Shown: positions 8,020 to 16,274 of the stretch, piece by piece | Position numbering within the stretch: position 1 is the first letter of the stretch | Layout of the letters: the number at the start of each line of letters is the position of its first letter | Assembly: GCA_002338715.1 (NCBI GenBank) | Contig: DDIR01000089.1 | Span: forward strand, 1 to 17,953 | DNA from: Phycisphaerales bacterium UBA1845 | Lineage (GTDB): Bacteria; Planctomycetota; Phycisphaerae; UBA1845 | Length of the DNA stretch: 17,953 nucleotides | Direction: 5' to 3' | Program-made: the position numbers and the translations under genes | The notes under the pieces: model-generated | Databases searched by the model: none | Told to the model about the DNA's origin: nothing | The model's input: only the letters and a program-made list of their open reading frames with translations

Positions 8020-11000
8020 ATGAAAACTCCAGCGCGATTTGTTCTCATCGCTTCGGTACTTGGTGCGGCGTCCACGTCGGTCTGGGCGGCTGACCAATTC
8101 GAAATTCAGAAGATCACGGCGGCTGCTTCGGTATCGGGCGATGAATTCGGTGCGTCGGTTGGGGTGCGCGATGCACGCATGCTGGTCGGGGCTCGACTGG
8201 ATTCTTCCATTGCAGCCGACGCGGGTCGCGTGTTTCCATTCACGTTTGCCTCGGGTGCCTGGTCGCCGCAGAGCGCGTTTGTCGCATCGGATGCAGCCGC
8301 CGACGCCCGGTTCGGCAATGCGGTGTCTGCCGGTGCAAACTATGCGATCGTCGGCGCGCCGCGCAACGCGGACAACGGTTCGTTTTCCGGCGCGGCATAT
8401 CTTTATACGTGGCAGGGCAGCACGTGGGGACAGCAGGTCAAGGTCACTGCCTCCGACGCCAACTCGTTTGACGTCTTTGGAATCAGCGCTTTCATCGACG
8501 GCAACTACGCGATCGTCGGCGCGCTCGGTAACGATGACGGCGGAAACCTCACCGGATCGGCATACATTTTCGCACGCAATGGAAGCCTTTGGCCGCAGCA
8601 GAAGAAACTGCTTGCGTCCGATCGCGCGGTACGCGATGTGTTTGGCACATCGGTCGGAATCTCCGGCGACATTGCGGTTGTCGGCGCGCCGGGCGATCAA
8701 ACATCCACGTCTGCCGGTGCGGTCTATCTCTATCGACGCAGCGGAACCAATTGGATCGAAGAGGACATCCTCGTCGCCAACGATGCGGTCGCCGACGACG
8801 AACTTGGTACGTCGGTGGCGATCGACGACTTCACGGCTGTCGGCGGCGCCCCGAAGCACGGCGGTGCCGGTGCGGTTTATGTTTTTGAAGACAACGCGGG
8901 AAGTTGGCCGCAGACGTTTAAAGTGACGGCATCGAATGCAGTGGCGGGCGATTTGTTTGGAGCGTCGGTGGCGATTGATGGCGACCTGCTGGTTGTCGGA
9001 GCGCCTGGCGCGGATTCCGGTGCCGGAGCGATGTACGTATTTAAGCGGAGCGGATTGTTCTGGGTGGAACTGACGCGTTTGGTCGCGAGCGACGCAGCCG
9101 CCGGAGACGCCCTGGGCACTTCGGTGTCGATCTCGGGTGATGCGATCGTTGGCGGGGCACCGTTTGCCAATGGTGGGGCAGGGGCTGCGTATGCCTTCGA
9201 TGCGGCCAACCTTGACTGCAACGCCAACAGCATTCCCGACCCCTGCGACATCGACTGCGGCGCGATCAACACCGCAACGGGCAACCTTTGTTCGATCGAT
9301 TTTCCAATACCGAATTGCGGCAGCCAAACCGACTGCAACACCAACGGCGTACCCGATGATTGCGAACCCGATTGCGACAACAACGGGTTGGCGGACGGCT
9401 GCGATATCGTCGCGGGGGCTGACGACTGCAACGACAATGCGGTTCCCGATGTGTGCGAGTATTTCAATGGGGGCGTGCTGGTTGGCAGCGACTTCAACGC
9501 AGGACTGCCGGGCGGCTGGAGTGCGACGGGGTTGTGGCACGTGACCAGCAACTGCGACCAAGGCGGCGGATGCGATGCGTTGGGATGGGCGTATTTTGGC
9601 GAGGATGTGTCTTGCTCGTTTGAAACCGGTGCGATCGAAAGCGGTGTGCTTTCGGTCGAAGCGGGGAGCATTCCGCAGTCGGTCAATGCCGCCTATTTGG
9701 AATATTGCTCGCTGTACGACGGCGATCGTGGCGCCGCACCCAGCGGGTTCGATGCGGCATGGGTGACGGTCAACGGCGCGATCGTCGATGACGTTGGCCC
9801 GGTTGGCGCGGTGGGCGTGTGGGAGACGCGGACGGTTGATTTGGCCGACTATGCCGGTCAAGCAGTGACACTTGAGTGGCACTTCGATTCCGTTGACAAC
9901 ATGAGCAACGACGGCGTCGGTTGGCAGATCGATCAGGTCGAGTTGATCGTCGATGCCGACTGCAACGACAACGGTGCGCTCGATGCGTGCGACATTCTCA
10001 GCGGACTCAGCCCCGACTGCGACACCAACGGCATTCCCGACGAATGCGACCTGGACCGGGGAGCCGACGACTGCAACTCGAACGGTATTCCCGACGTTTG
10101 CGAATCGGCAGCCGACTGCAACAACAATGAATTGTTTGATATATGCGAGCAGCGGCGGCTGTACGTCGACCGGACTGCCACCAGCGGGGCCAACGACGGT
10201 TCGAGTTGGACCGATGCGTACACGAGTCTGCAAGCCGCGCTCGTCGATGTGAACTCGAACTGCGTGCCAGCAGAGGTTTGGGTCGCGGCAGGAACGTATC
10301 GACCGGCCGGTGTGGGCGGGAGTCGATCGGCGTCGTTTGTGCTGACCGAAAATGTTCGACTTTACGGTGGATTCAGCGGCGGCGAAACCAGTCGCAGCGA
10401 GCGAAACAGCGACCCGGTCACCAACAACACGGTCCTCTCCGGTGATCTCGACAGCGACGACATCGGCGGTGTCACCACGGACAACAGCTATCACGTCGTC
10501 ACCGCGAACGCACTCGCAAGCGCGCCAACCATCGACGGTTTCACCATCACGGGCGGCGTCGCCAATGGAACAAGCCCGAACAACTCCGGGGCGGCGATGC
10601 GCATCGTCAGCAGCAAGATCAATGTCCACAACTGCCAGATCAAAGGCAACCGCGCCAGCGCAGGAGCCGTCCGCTGCCAAGCCAGCAACGTTGAATTTGT
10701 GGCGACTGAATTCGTAGCGAACACATCGGCGTTCGGCGGGGCGGTGTATTTCGTTACGTCGAGCAGCGGGGTGTTCGATCGGTGTCGATTCCTTGGCAAC
10801 ACTGCGGCTTATAACGCTTCCGGCGGCGTCGGCGGGGCGATGTTCGTATCGTCGGCCAGCGAACCAACGCTGCAAAACTGCGTCTTCGCTGGGAACATCG
10901 CCGACAACATGGGCAATGGCAGTGGCGTCGAAGCCAACGGCGGCGCGCTGTACCTCACATCGACAGCCGACCCGACGATCGTCAATTGCACATTCACCGG

Positions 11001-13641
11001 AAACGTCGCGGACGATTTCGGCGGGGCGATCGCGCTGATCGGCGGCGGGCATGCGACGATTCAAAACAGCATCCTCTGGTCCAACAGCGACCTGGCTGGT
11101 GCGGGTGAAGCCAGTCAGATTTATCGCGATGGCGGGACCGTGACGTTGGGCACATCGTGCGTGATGAACTTGAGCGGTGGACTTGGCGGCGTGGGCAACA
11201 TCGCGCTCGATCCGCTGTTTGTCGATGCGAATGGGGCGGACAATATTTTCGGTACGCTCGACGATCTTCCATCGCTGGCCCCCTCGTCACCTTGCATCGA
11301 TGCGGGTAACAATGCCGCGTCCTTCGCAGAGTCGGTGGCGACGTTTGATATCGATGGGTTGCCGCGTTTTGCTGATGATCCGAGCGTGGCGGACTCGGGG
11401 TTGGGTACCGCGCCGCTTGTCGACATGGGGGCGTACGAACGTCAACCCGACTGCAACAACAACGGCATTCCCGATGCGGAAGACATCGCCTCGGGCACCA
11501 GTGAAGACTGCTCACTCGATGGCGTGCCCGACGAATGCGACCCGGACTGCAATCAGAACGCCATCCCCGACAGTTGCGACATCGCATCAACGAGCAGCAA
11601 TGACTGCAACCACAACGCGGTTCCCGATGAGTGCGAAATCGACGAACTCAGCACCGCCCCGGGTGGACCATTCTTCTGCACGGGCAACTGCGCCAGCGAC
11701 CTGAATAACAATGGCGTGCCCGACAGTTGCGACATCAGCAGCGGAACGAGCGAAGACTGCAACGGTAGCGGTATCCCCGATGAAAACAAAACCGACTGCA
11801 ACGCCAACGGGACGCCGGACGTCTGCGAAGCATTCGACCCGGTGTTTGAGTCTTCGTTCTTGCTGTCACCGGTGTTTGGGGGCGCGGGTTCGCTGCAATT
11901 TATCGTTAATGACATGCGGCCGGCGGTTGGCGAGGTGACGCTGACGTTCTCGGCGATCGCGGATCTTGCGTCACCGGTTGAGACGATCTTGGTGGAATTG
12001 AACGGCACGTCGCTGGGCGAAGTCTTCACCGGGATGGCCAGCGATTGTCCGGCGGTGGCTGATGTCGATGAGATCACGCTGTCAGCCGCTTTGTTTAATC
12101 AGATCGTTGGGGCGGGACCGGCGACCATCGTGATGACGGCATCGGCGTTCGTGGATCAATGTCCGCAGGGTTCGTCGATTTCGGTGAGCATCACGTATCT
12201 GCCGGTTGGCGATTGCAATGGCAATGGCGTTCCCGACGATTGCGACATCGCCGGCGCGACGAGTTCGGACATCGACGGCAACGATGTGCCCGACGAGTGC
12301 GAAGATTGCAATGGCAACGCCATCCCCGACGTGATCGATCTGGCCAACCAGACGAGCGACGACGCCAACTCGAACGGCATCCCCGACGAATGCGAAGATT
12401 GCAACACCAACGGTATCCCCGACGACTTGGACATTTCGATGGGGGCGAGTTTCGACGACAACGCCAACGAGATTCCCGACGAATGCGAGGATTGCAACAA
12501 CAACGGCACGCTCGACGACCTCGATATCGTCAACCTGACCAGCGACGACTGCAACGGCAACGGGCTACCCGATGAATGCGAGATCAGCGTACAGACACCC
12601 GGCGGGCCGTACTTCTGCACATCGAACTGCGCGACCGACTGCAACGCGAACGGCATCCCCGACGCGTGCGAAATCGACGAAGCAAGTTCGGCGAATGGCG
12701 GTCCGTTCTATTGCACGGTCAACTGCGATGCCGACTGCAATGACAACGGTGTGCCCGACGATTGCGACGCTGCGAATACCGTTGATTGCGATCTCAACAA
12801 CGTTCCCGACGAATGCGATTCAGATGCCGACGGTGACGGTGCGATCGATAGTTGCGAATCGTGCCCGCTCGACGGCACCAAGACCGAGCCGGGCATCTGC
12901 GGGTGCGGCCAATCCGATGTGCTCGACAGCGATGGCGACGGCGTGATCGATTGCCTCGACATGTGCCCGGGCACTGGGCCGTCTCAACCTGTCGATGCCG
13001 ACGGTTGTCCGATGGTTGGGGCGTGCTGCTTTGCGATCGGTCAATGCATCAGCGGATTGGACCAGGGCGGCTGCACGTCATTGAACAATGGCAAGTTTCA
13101 GGGCAACGGCACCACGTGTACGACCGACAGCGATGCCGACGGTTTCACGAATTGCAACGAAGAGTGTCCCCTCGATCCCGATAAGACGTTGGCCGGCATT
13201 TGTGGGTGTGGTGTGCCGGATGATGACACCGATGGCGATGGCGTGGCCGACTGCATCGACCTGTGTCCGGGCACCCAGCCGGCAGAGATGGTGGACTCGA
13301 ATGGGTGCCGCGAACTGGGCGCGTGCTGCTCGCCGGGCGGGACGGTGTGCAACGATGACATCGACCAGGCGTTTTGCGAATCGCTGCCGTGGATTTATCA
13401 GGGCAATGGCTCAACGTGTGCAACGAACTGCCAAGCCCCGCCGCCGGGCGACTACGATGCCGACGGTGATGTCGATCTGGACGACTACGACGCGTTCGCA
13501 ACATGCATGAGCGGGCCGCACAGCCAAGTCGGATTCGCAACACCGTCAGCCCTATGCCGGCAGGCGTTCGACGATGACAACGATGGCGATGTGGATGTCG
13601 AAGACTTCGCCGCGTTTCAGGAACACCTAGCGGATTTCTAA
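8020..13641 (+). CDS. Giant secreted mosaic protein: FG-GAP propeller, DCN repeats, beta-helix, dockerin
   Basis: The product has 1873 residues. ATG 8020 is chosen because it opens a clean signal peptide (ending VWA near residue 26); an AAGGTG lies 10 bases before it, although the frame is open upstream. Domains in order: seven FG-GAP-like repeats at about 35-395 (FGASV...VVGAPG pattern), an integrin-type propeller; DCNxNGIPDEC repeats from 399; a jelly-roll/MAM-like domain at 480-646; four repeats; a right-handed parallel beta-helix at about 709-1143 (LYVDRT...GSSWTDAYTSLQAAL start, many NC/GGA turns); seven repeats; an unrecognised beta domain near 1271-1398; eleven repeats to 1589 and beyond; thrombospondin-3-like DxDGDG stretches with GACC modules at 1667 and 1767; and a dockerin-like pair from 1810. 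It is probably an extracellular, calcium-stabilised adhesin or matrix protein. No catalytic residues were recognised. Confidence 0.92.
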   Translation: MKTPARFVLIASVLGAASTSVWAADQFEIQKITAAASVSGDEFGASVGVRDARMLVGARLDSSIAADAGRVFPFTFASGAWSPQSAFVASDAAADARFGNAVSAGANYAIVGAPRNADNGSFSGAAYLYTWQGSTWGQQVKVTASDANSFDVFGISAFIDGNYAIVGALGNDDGGNLTGSAYIFARNGSLWPQQKKLLASDRAVRDVFGTSVGISGDIAVVGAPGDQTSTSAGAVYLYRRSGTNWIEEDILVANDAVADDELGTSVAIDDFTAVGGAPKHGGAGAVYVFEDNAGSWPQTFKVTASNAVAGDLFGASVAIDGDLLVVGAPGADSGAGAMYVFKRSGLFWVELTRLVASDAAAGDALGTSVSISGDAIVGGAPFANGGAGAAYAFDAANLDCNANSIPDPCDIDCGAINTATGNLCSIDFPIPNCGSQTDCNTNGVPDDCEPDCDNNGLADGCDIVAGADDCNDNAVPDVCEYFNGGVLVGSDFNAGLPGGWSATGLWHVTSNCDQGGGCDALGWAYFGEDVSCSFETGAIESGVLSVEAGSIPQSVNAAYLEYCSLYDGDRGAAPSGFDAAWVTVNGAIVDDVGPVGAVGVWETRTVDLADYAGQAVTLEWHFDSVDNMSNDGVGWQIDQVELIVDADCNDNGALDACDILSGLSPDCDTNGIPDECDLDRGADDCNSNGIPDVCESAADCNNNELFDICEQRRLYVDRTATSGANDGSSWTDAYTSLQAALVDVNSNCVPAEVWVAAGTYRPAGVGGSRSASFVLTENVRLYGGFSGGETSRSERNSDPVTNNTVLSGDLDSDDIGGVTTDNSYHVVTANALASAPTIDGFTITGGVANGTSPNNSGAAMRIVSSKINVHNCQIKGNRASAGAVRCQASNVEFVATEFVANTSAFGGAVYFVTSSSGVFDRCRFLGNTAAYNASGGVGGAMFVSSASEPTLQNCVFAGNIADNMGNGSGVEANGGALYLTSTADPTIVNCTFTGNVADDFGGAIALIGGGHATIQNSILWSNSDLAGAGEASQIYRDGGTVTLGTSCVMNLSGGLGGVGNIALDPLFVDANGADNIFGTLDDLPSLAPSSPCIDAGNNAASFAESVATFDIDGLPRFADDPSVADSGLGTAPLVDMGAYERQPDCNNNGIPDAEDIASGTSEDCSLDGVPDECDPDCNQNAIPDSCDIASTSSNDCNHNAVPDECEIDELSTAPGGPFFCTGNCASDLNNNGVPDSCDISSGTSEDCNGSGIPDENKTDCNANGTPDVCEAFDPVFESSFLLSPVFGGAGSLQFIVNDMRPAVGEVTLTFSAIADLASPVETILVELNGTSLGEVFTGMASDCPAVADVDEITLSAALFNQIVGAGPATIVMTASAFVDQCPQGSSISVSITYLPVGDCNGNGVPDDCDIAGATSSDIDGNDVPDECEDCNGNAIPDVIDLANQTSDDANSNGIPDECEDCNTNGIPDDLDISMGASFDDNANEIPDECEDCNNNGTLDDLDIVNLTSDDCNGNGLPDECEISVQTPGGPYFCTSNCATDCNANGIPDACEIDEASSANGGPFYCTVNCDADCNDNGVPDDCDAANTVDCDLNNVPDECDSDADGDGAIDSCESCPLDGTKTEPGICGCGQSDVLDSDGDGVIDCLDMCPGTGPSQPVDADGCPMVGACCFAIGQCISGLDQGGCTSLNNGKFQGNGTTCTTDSDADGFTNCNEECPLDPDKTLAGICGCGVPDDDTDGDGVADCIDLCPGTQPAEMVDSNGCRELGACCSPGGTVCNDDIDQAFCESLPWIYQGNGSTCATNCQAPPPGDYDADGDVDLDDYDAFATCMSGPHSQVGFATPSALCRQAFDDDNDGDVDVEDFAAFQEHLADF

Positions 13642-13664
13642 GTGAAAGCCGGACTACGGGATTC

Positions 13665-14393
13665 TCAAATTGGACAACACATTTCCGGTCGGTGCGCAAG
13701 AATAGGTGACTGTCCCGGTTTATTCGGCCACTTGGCGCGCAAACGGTTGACCAGCAGGCGCAGGATCGCGCGGCTATGCAGCGCCGGATCGATGTTGCTG
13801 GGACGCAGGTACGCACAGAGCAATCGCTCGCCACAGAAGACGTAGAGCGGCAGGTAGCAGTAATGATCGTAGTACCCGTGATAGAACTTGCCCTCCTGGT
13901 CGCCGTGGACGCGATCGTCGGTGGCATCGAAGTCGAGGATGAGTTCTCTGGGCGGACGCTTGAATGAGGCGATAAACTGATCGACAAAGACGCTGCTCAT
14001 TCGTGCGAGGCATATGCGGGTGATGCGATTCTCGAATCGGCAGAGGGTAGCCGGTGAAGCCAACGGAGTGTCCGGCTCGGGTGAACGTTCCGCAAGCACC
14101 TGCATCACCGGATCGTTGCGTAGCGTGTCGTGATCGTTCAAGTCTTCGTAGCCCAGCGCGATACCGCCGATGCGCTGGGCCAGCATGGTCTGTATGTCGT
14201 GGACGATCTTCTCGGGATCGCGCGGATCGACGATGCAATCAGCCAATGCCTTCGTCAATCCGATCCGCCGATCGACTTCGCGAAGCAGAAGCCCACCCGC
14301 GTCGGACGTAAGCCGCCCGCCGTCAAAGTCGGCTGAGATTTTACGGCGGAAAAGACTGGAAAAGCCAAGCGATGTGCGGTTACACTCTGTCAC
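13665..14393 (-). pseudogene. IS1380-family transposase, truncated at the 3' end
   Basis: The start GTG at 14393 is set by a perfect AGGAGG 7 bases upstream and gives VTEC, close to the usual MTEC opening of the family. The conserved N-terminal block DFDGGRLTSDAGGLLLREVD, the DPRDPEKIVHD stretch, the block around GGIALGYEDLNDHDTLRNDP, and the catalytic LDFDATDD...HG...YHGYYDHYCYLPLYVF region are all present and in frame. Family members run to about 430-470 residues. Here homology stops after LRAKWP (near 13727), then about 20 unrelated residues lead to a stop. The later catalytic Asp (normally in an RGDSGF-like motif) and Glu are missing, so the protein cannot be an active DDE transposase. 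The IS remnant is convergent with the giant gene. Confidence 0.88.
13701..13724. repeat. GGTGACTGTCCCGG motif at the IS break point
   Basis: AATAGGTGACTGTCCCGGTT (13701-13720) lies exactly where the transposase homology ends. From memory, very similar GGTGACTGTCCC stretches occur as dispersed intergenic repeats near REP-associated (Y1) transposases in many genomes. Only one copy is in this window, so repeat status is not shown here. Confidence 0.3.
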
Positions 14394-14460
14394 GATTAGG
14401 CCTCCTTGCCAATGTATGTGATGTTCTCGCAAACACCATCATACAAGGCTTGAAGGCCTT
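13725..14460 (-). mobile_element. IS1380-family insertion sequence remnant
   Basis: One end of the element, with the transposase start and its ribosome site, is kept; the other end with about 200 codons is lost. I could not find matching terminal inverted repeats, so the outer limit near 14460 is approximate. The inner limit is where similarity to the family ends. Confidence 0.6.
14401..14406 (-). promoter_or_regulatory. Perfect Shine-Dalgarno of the transposase
   Basis: AGGAGG on the minus strand, 7 bases before GTG 14393. It decides the GTG start over an in-frame ATG at 14432. Such a strong site is rare in this window. Confidence 0.75.
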
Positions 14461-14500
14461 CTCTATGCGCATTTCAATTCAAAGTCGTGAAATATCCGGG

Positions 14501-15640
14501 CTAGTGAATCGAGCCCACGAAACTGGCCGTACTTGTCGTATTCTGCGTAGAGACCTTTCCAATCATATTCTTCAACGTATCTCTGCGGATAAGTTGGAGA
14601 GTCGAATTCACGTTGTATCCCCAGCTTTCATCCAGCTGTCCACCGGGACTGTCGAATAATGCCAGCTTCAATGTGAACTGCGCCGCAGGATTGTTGTTCG
14701 GCGGCAACCATGCATAGTAAGTTCCCGTGACGGAATTGCTGCCGCCAACGAGGTACCTTCCCTCAATCCCTCGAACTCTCTCAAGCTTTTTGTCTTTGAT
14801 GCGTATCAAGGCGACTTGGTCCCAATCGCTATCCAAATTGGCAACAAGCTCATTGCCGCTTACAAAGCTGGCATTGGTCGCCTCGATGCTTAGTGGTTCT
14901 CCTCCGTCGGCTGGAAAAACCACGCAAAAAGGTTTTAGCGCACTTTGTGGGGCCGACTTTGTGCTTACTGCAACATACTTGTCATCAGCACTCCAACTCA
15001 CGTACAGCGCCTGGTTAACTAACATTCGGGGCCCCCCATCCTTTGCAGCAAATTCGGTCCTCCATTCCCGTAGCCGCTGTTTCGCATCCCGAATCGTCAA
15101 GAGAACTGGCTTTCCTACCTCTGTCGGACCATCTTGCCGGGCAATTGCAAGATATTTTCCTGAGTTCGACCAGCGAACTCCGAGCGGAGAATTGCGCCAA
15201 ACTTGAATTGGTCGACCAGTCGCGAAATCATAAACCTCGGTTGTGCCTGAGTTCTCCTTGTTCTTGCCGTTGCTTCTAGCGAGCACAAGTTGCCCATCAC
15301 AGGATACATCGGCACTCAAGATGTTTGGCCACCAATCTGAATCCATTGCATCTGCGCTCGGATCGTCATATCTCTTCAATATCCATTGCACAGGTCTACT
15401 TCCCACCTTTGCCCAATGAAGAGTTTTCCAATAAGGCGAACCACTTATGAAGAAATACGGTTCATCGCCTTCGTGGATTTGAGTCCCGATGGTAGCCCCA
15501 TGCTCAATTACGGCCCACTCATCATTGTCGAAAGAACCATCCCATGTACCAAAAAGCGAGTAGGAGAGAGTGTCGACAGAGCAACCTGCAAGAAGAATCA
15601 TAAACGTGGCAAGTAATCTGACAGAACGCGTACCAGTCAT
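14501..15640 (-). CDS. Lipoprotein with TolB/WD40-like beta-propeller pattern
   Basis: ATG 15640 is preferred over the in-frame ATG at 15688 because it opens a short lipoprotein signal, MTGTRSVRLL then LLAGC, with the lipidated Cys at residue 20; the mature protein would be anchored in a membrane. The product has 379 residues. Several blade-like strands recur: ILSADVSCDGQLVLA, VRWSNSGKYLAIA and VSWSADDKYVAVS, the pattern of TolB/WD40-type propellers. No enzyme motif is visible, and no Shine-Dalgarno. The gene is clearly poorer in G+C than its neighbours (line 15601-15660 has 26 of 60, line 12241-12300 in the giant gene has 40 of 60), which suggests acquisition from elsewhere. It sits between an IS remnant and gene fragments. 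The lipoprotein call is firm; the function is unknown. Confidence 0.8.
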   Translation of the reverse strand: MTGTRSVRLLATFMILLAGCSVDTLSYSLFGTWDGSFDNDEWAVIEHGATIGTQIHEGDEPYFFISGSPYWKTLHWAKVGSRPVQWILKRYDDPSADAMDSDWWPNILSADVSCDGQLVLARSNGKNKENSGTTEVYDFATGRPIQVWRNSPLGVRWSNSGKYLAIARQDGPTEVGKPVLLTIRDAKQRLREWRTEFAAKDGGPRMLVNQALYVSWSADDKYVAVSTKSAPQSALKPFCVVFPADGGEPLSIEATNASFVSGNELVANLDSDWDQVALIRIKDKKLERVRGIEGRYLVGGSNSVTGTYYAWLPPNNNPAAQFTLKLALFDSPGGQLDESWGYNVNSTLQLIRRDTLKNMIGKVSTQNTTSTASFVGSIH

Positions 15641-15803
15641 ATTCTGTTCAACGACGCTTAATATTACGATTGAATTCGCTATTCGCATTACTGTTTCGAT
15701 CCACGAGGTACATTATCCCATCCTGGGAAATCATAATTCTCAGGACACTTGCTGCGCGGGACTTTCGCTTTGCCCTTTCTCTGCTATCCAATTGGCGCGG
15801 GCT

Positions 15804-15941
15804 TCAATATCGCCCACCGACGGCTTCGATGGTCCGCTTGTCACTGTGATAATACTCCGTCACGCCGTCGAGGTCACCGGAATTCGACACGGTTTTCGAA
15901 ACCAGCCGCCCCGGCCCGTCAATGGCGGCTTCTTGGGGCGT
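15804..15941 (-). pseudogene. Fragment of an RHS/YD-repeat protein
   Basis: The minus strand reads AAIDGPGRLVSKTVSNSGD then LDGVTEYYHSDKRTIE, which closely follows the RHS core pattern (YDGLGRRVxKTV...TxYYYDGQRVIE). It stops at 15804. In the next frame the sequence stays open as DIEARANWIAEKGQSESPAQ to a stop at 15740, perhaps after a frameshift. There is no N-terminus: the frame upstream runs antisense through the dockerin remnant. It is a fragment of about 45 residues of a protein normally over 1000. The family is recalled from the pattern, not from a search. Confidence 0.5.
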
Positions 15942-15984
15942 CATATCCGTTTTGTCGAAAGTGGTGGGTGGTGCGTTTGAATAT

Positions 15985-16140
15985 GGCGGCTGCCGTGAAT
16001 TGTCTGTGAATGGGCTGCCCAGTGGAGTTGGATTCGTGACGCCTTCAGCATTGTTGCGGCAGGCGTTCGATGATGACAATGACGGCGATGTGGATGTCGA
16101 AGACTGCGCGGCGTTTTAAGAACACCTCGTAGATTCCTAA
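15985..16140 (+). pseudogene. Decayed dockerin-type C-terminus, paralogous to the end of the giant gene
   Basis: Bases 16012-16140 align without gaps to 13513-13641, the last codons of the giant gene. The translation VGFVTPSALLRQAFDDDNDG, then DVDVEDCAAF, matches VGFATPSALCRQAFDDDNDG, then DVDVEDFAAF. The glutamine codon that follows AAF in the giant gene is here TAA (16117-16119), after which EHLVDS and a second stop follow where the giant gene has EHLADF and its stop. Similarity fades upstream near 15985. There is no start, signal peptide or body. It is the tail of a lost paralog, or an old partial duplication. Confidence 0.8.
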
Positions 16141-16159
16141 GAAGCGTTCGCGCCGGGGG

Positions 16160-16180
16160 CCCCGGCCTTTTCGGCTGGGG
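16160..16180. terminator. GC-rich hairpin, 8-bp stem
   Basis: CCCCGGCC (16160-16167) pairs with GGCTGGGG (16173-16180) with one G-U pair and a 5-base loop. No T-run follows on the plus strand. It may end transcription around the fragment zone or be a second terminator after efp. Confidence 0.3.
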
Positions 16181-16238
16181 GACTGATGGATGTTCTGAGA
16201 CTTTCGACCGTTCTAAACCTGACGCGCGTTTTTCCGTC

Positions 16239-16259
16239 CCCCGCCCTGGAAGGGCGGGG
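16239..16259. terminator. Perfect 9-bp hairpin downstream of efp
   Basis: CCCCGCCCT (16239-16247) and AGGGCGGGG (16251-16259) form a perfect stem with a GGA loop. It starts 15 bases past the efp stop. On the plus strand a T-rich tract follows (CCCTTTTTCTTTCTT), which would stop plus-strand transcripts before they enter efp. On the minus strand there is no clear U-run, so termination of efp would rest on the stem alone. Confidence 0.5.
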
Positions 16260-16274
16260 CACCCTTTTTCTTTC

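Larger units (their letters stand above)
15641..16274. other. Region of gene fragments between lipoprotein and efp
   Basis: There is no intact gene in these 634 bases. They contain an RHS-like fragment on the minus strand (15804-15941), a decayed dockerin end on the plus strand (up to 16140), and two strong hairpins (16160-16180 and 16239-16259). The stretch looks like accumulated debris of insertions and deletions. Confidence 0.65.

Noticed and set aside
8011..11064. A 1017-codon open frame antisense to the giant gene
   Set aside because: It follows from the sense strand's codon bias: the repeats and G/C-ending codons keep one antisense frame free of stops. Its translation is low in variety (VGNAVGVAVG-type runs), has no domain, and the sense frame has a signal peptide and many domains.
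14433..14470. Possible IS terminal inverted repeat (AAGGC...GCCTT)
   Set aside because: It is a 5-bp local palindrome with no partner at the other, deleted end, so it cannot be confirmed as an IS end.
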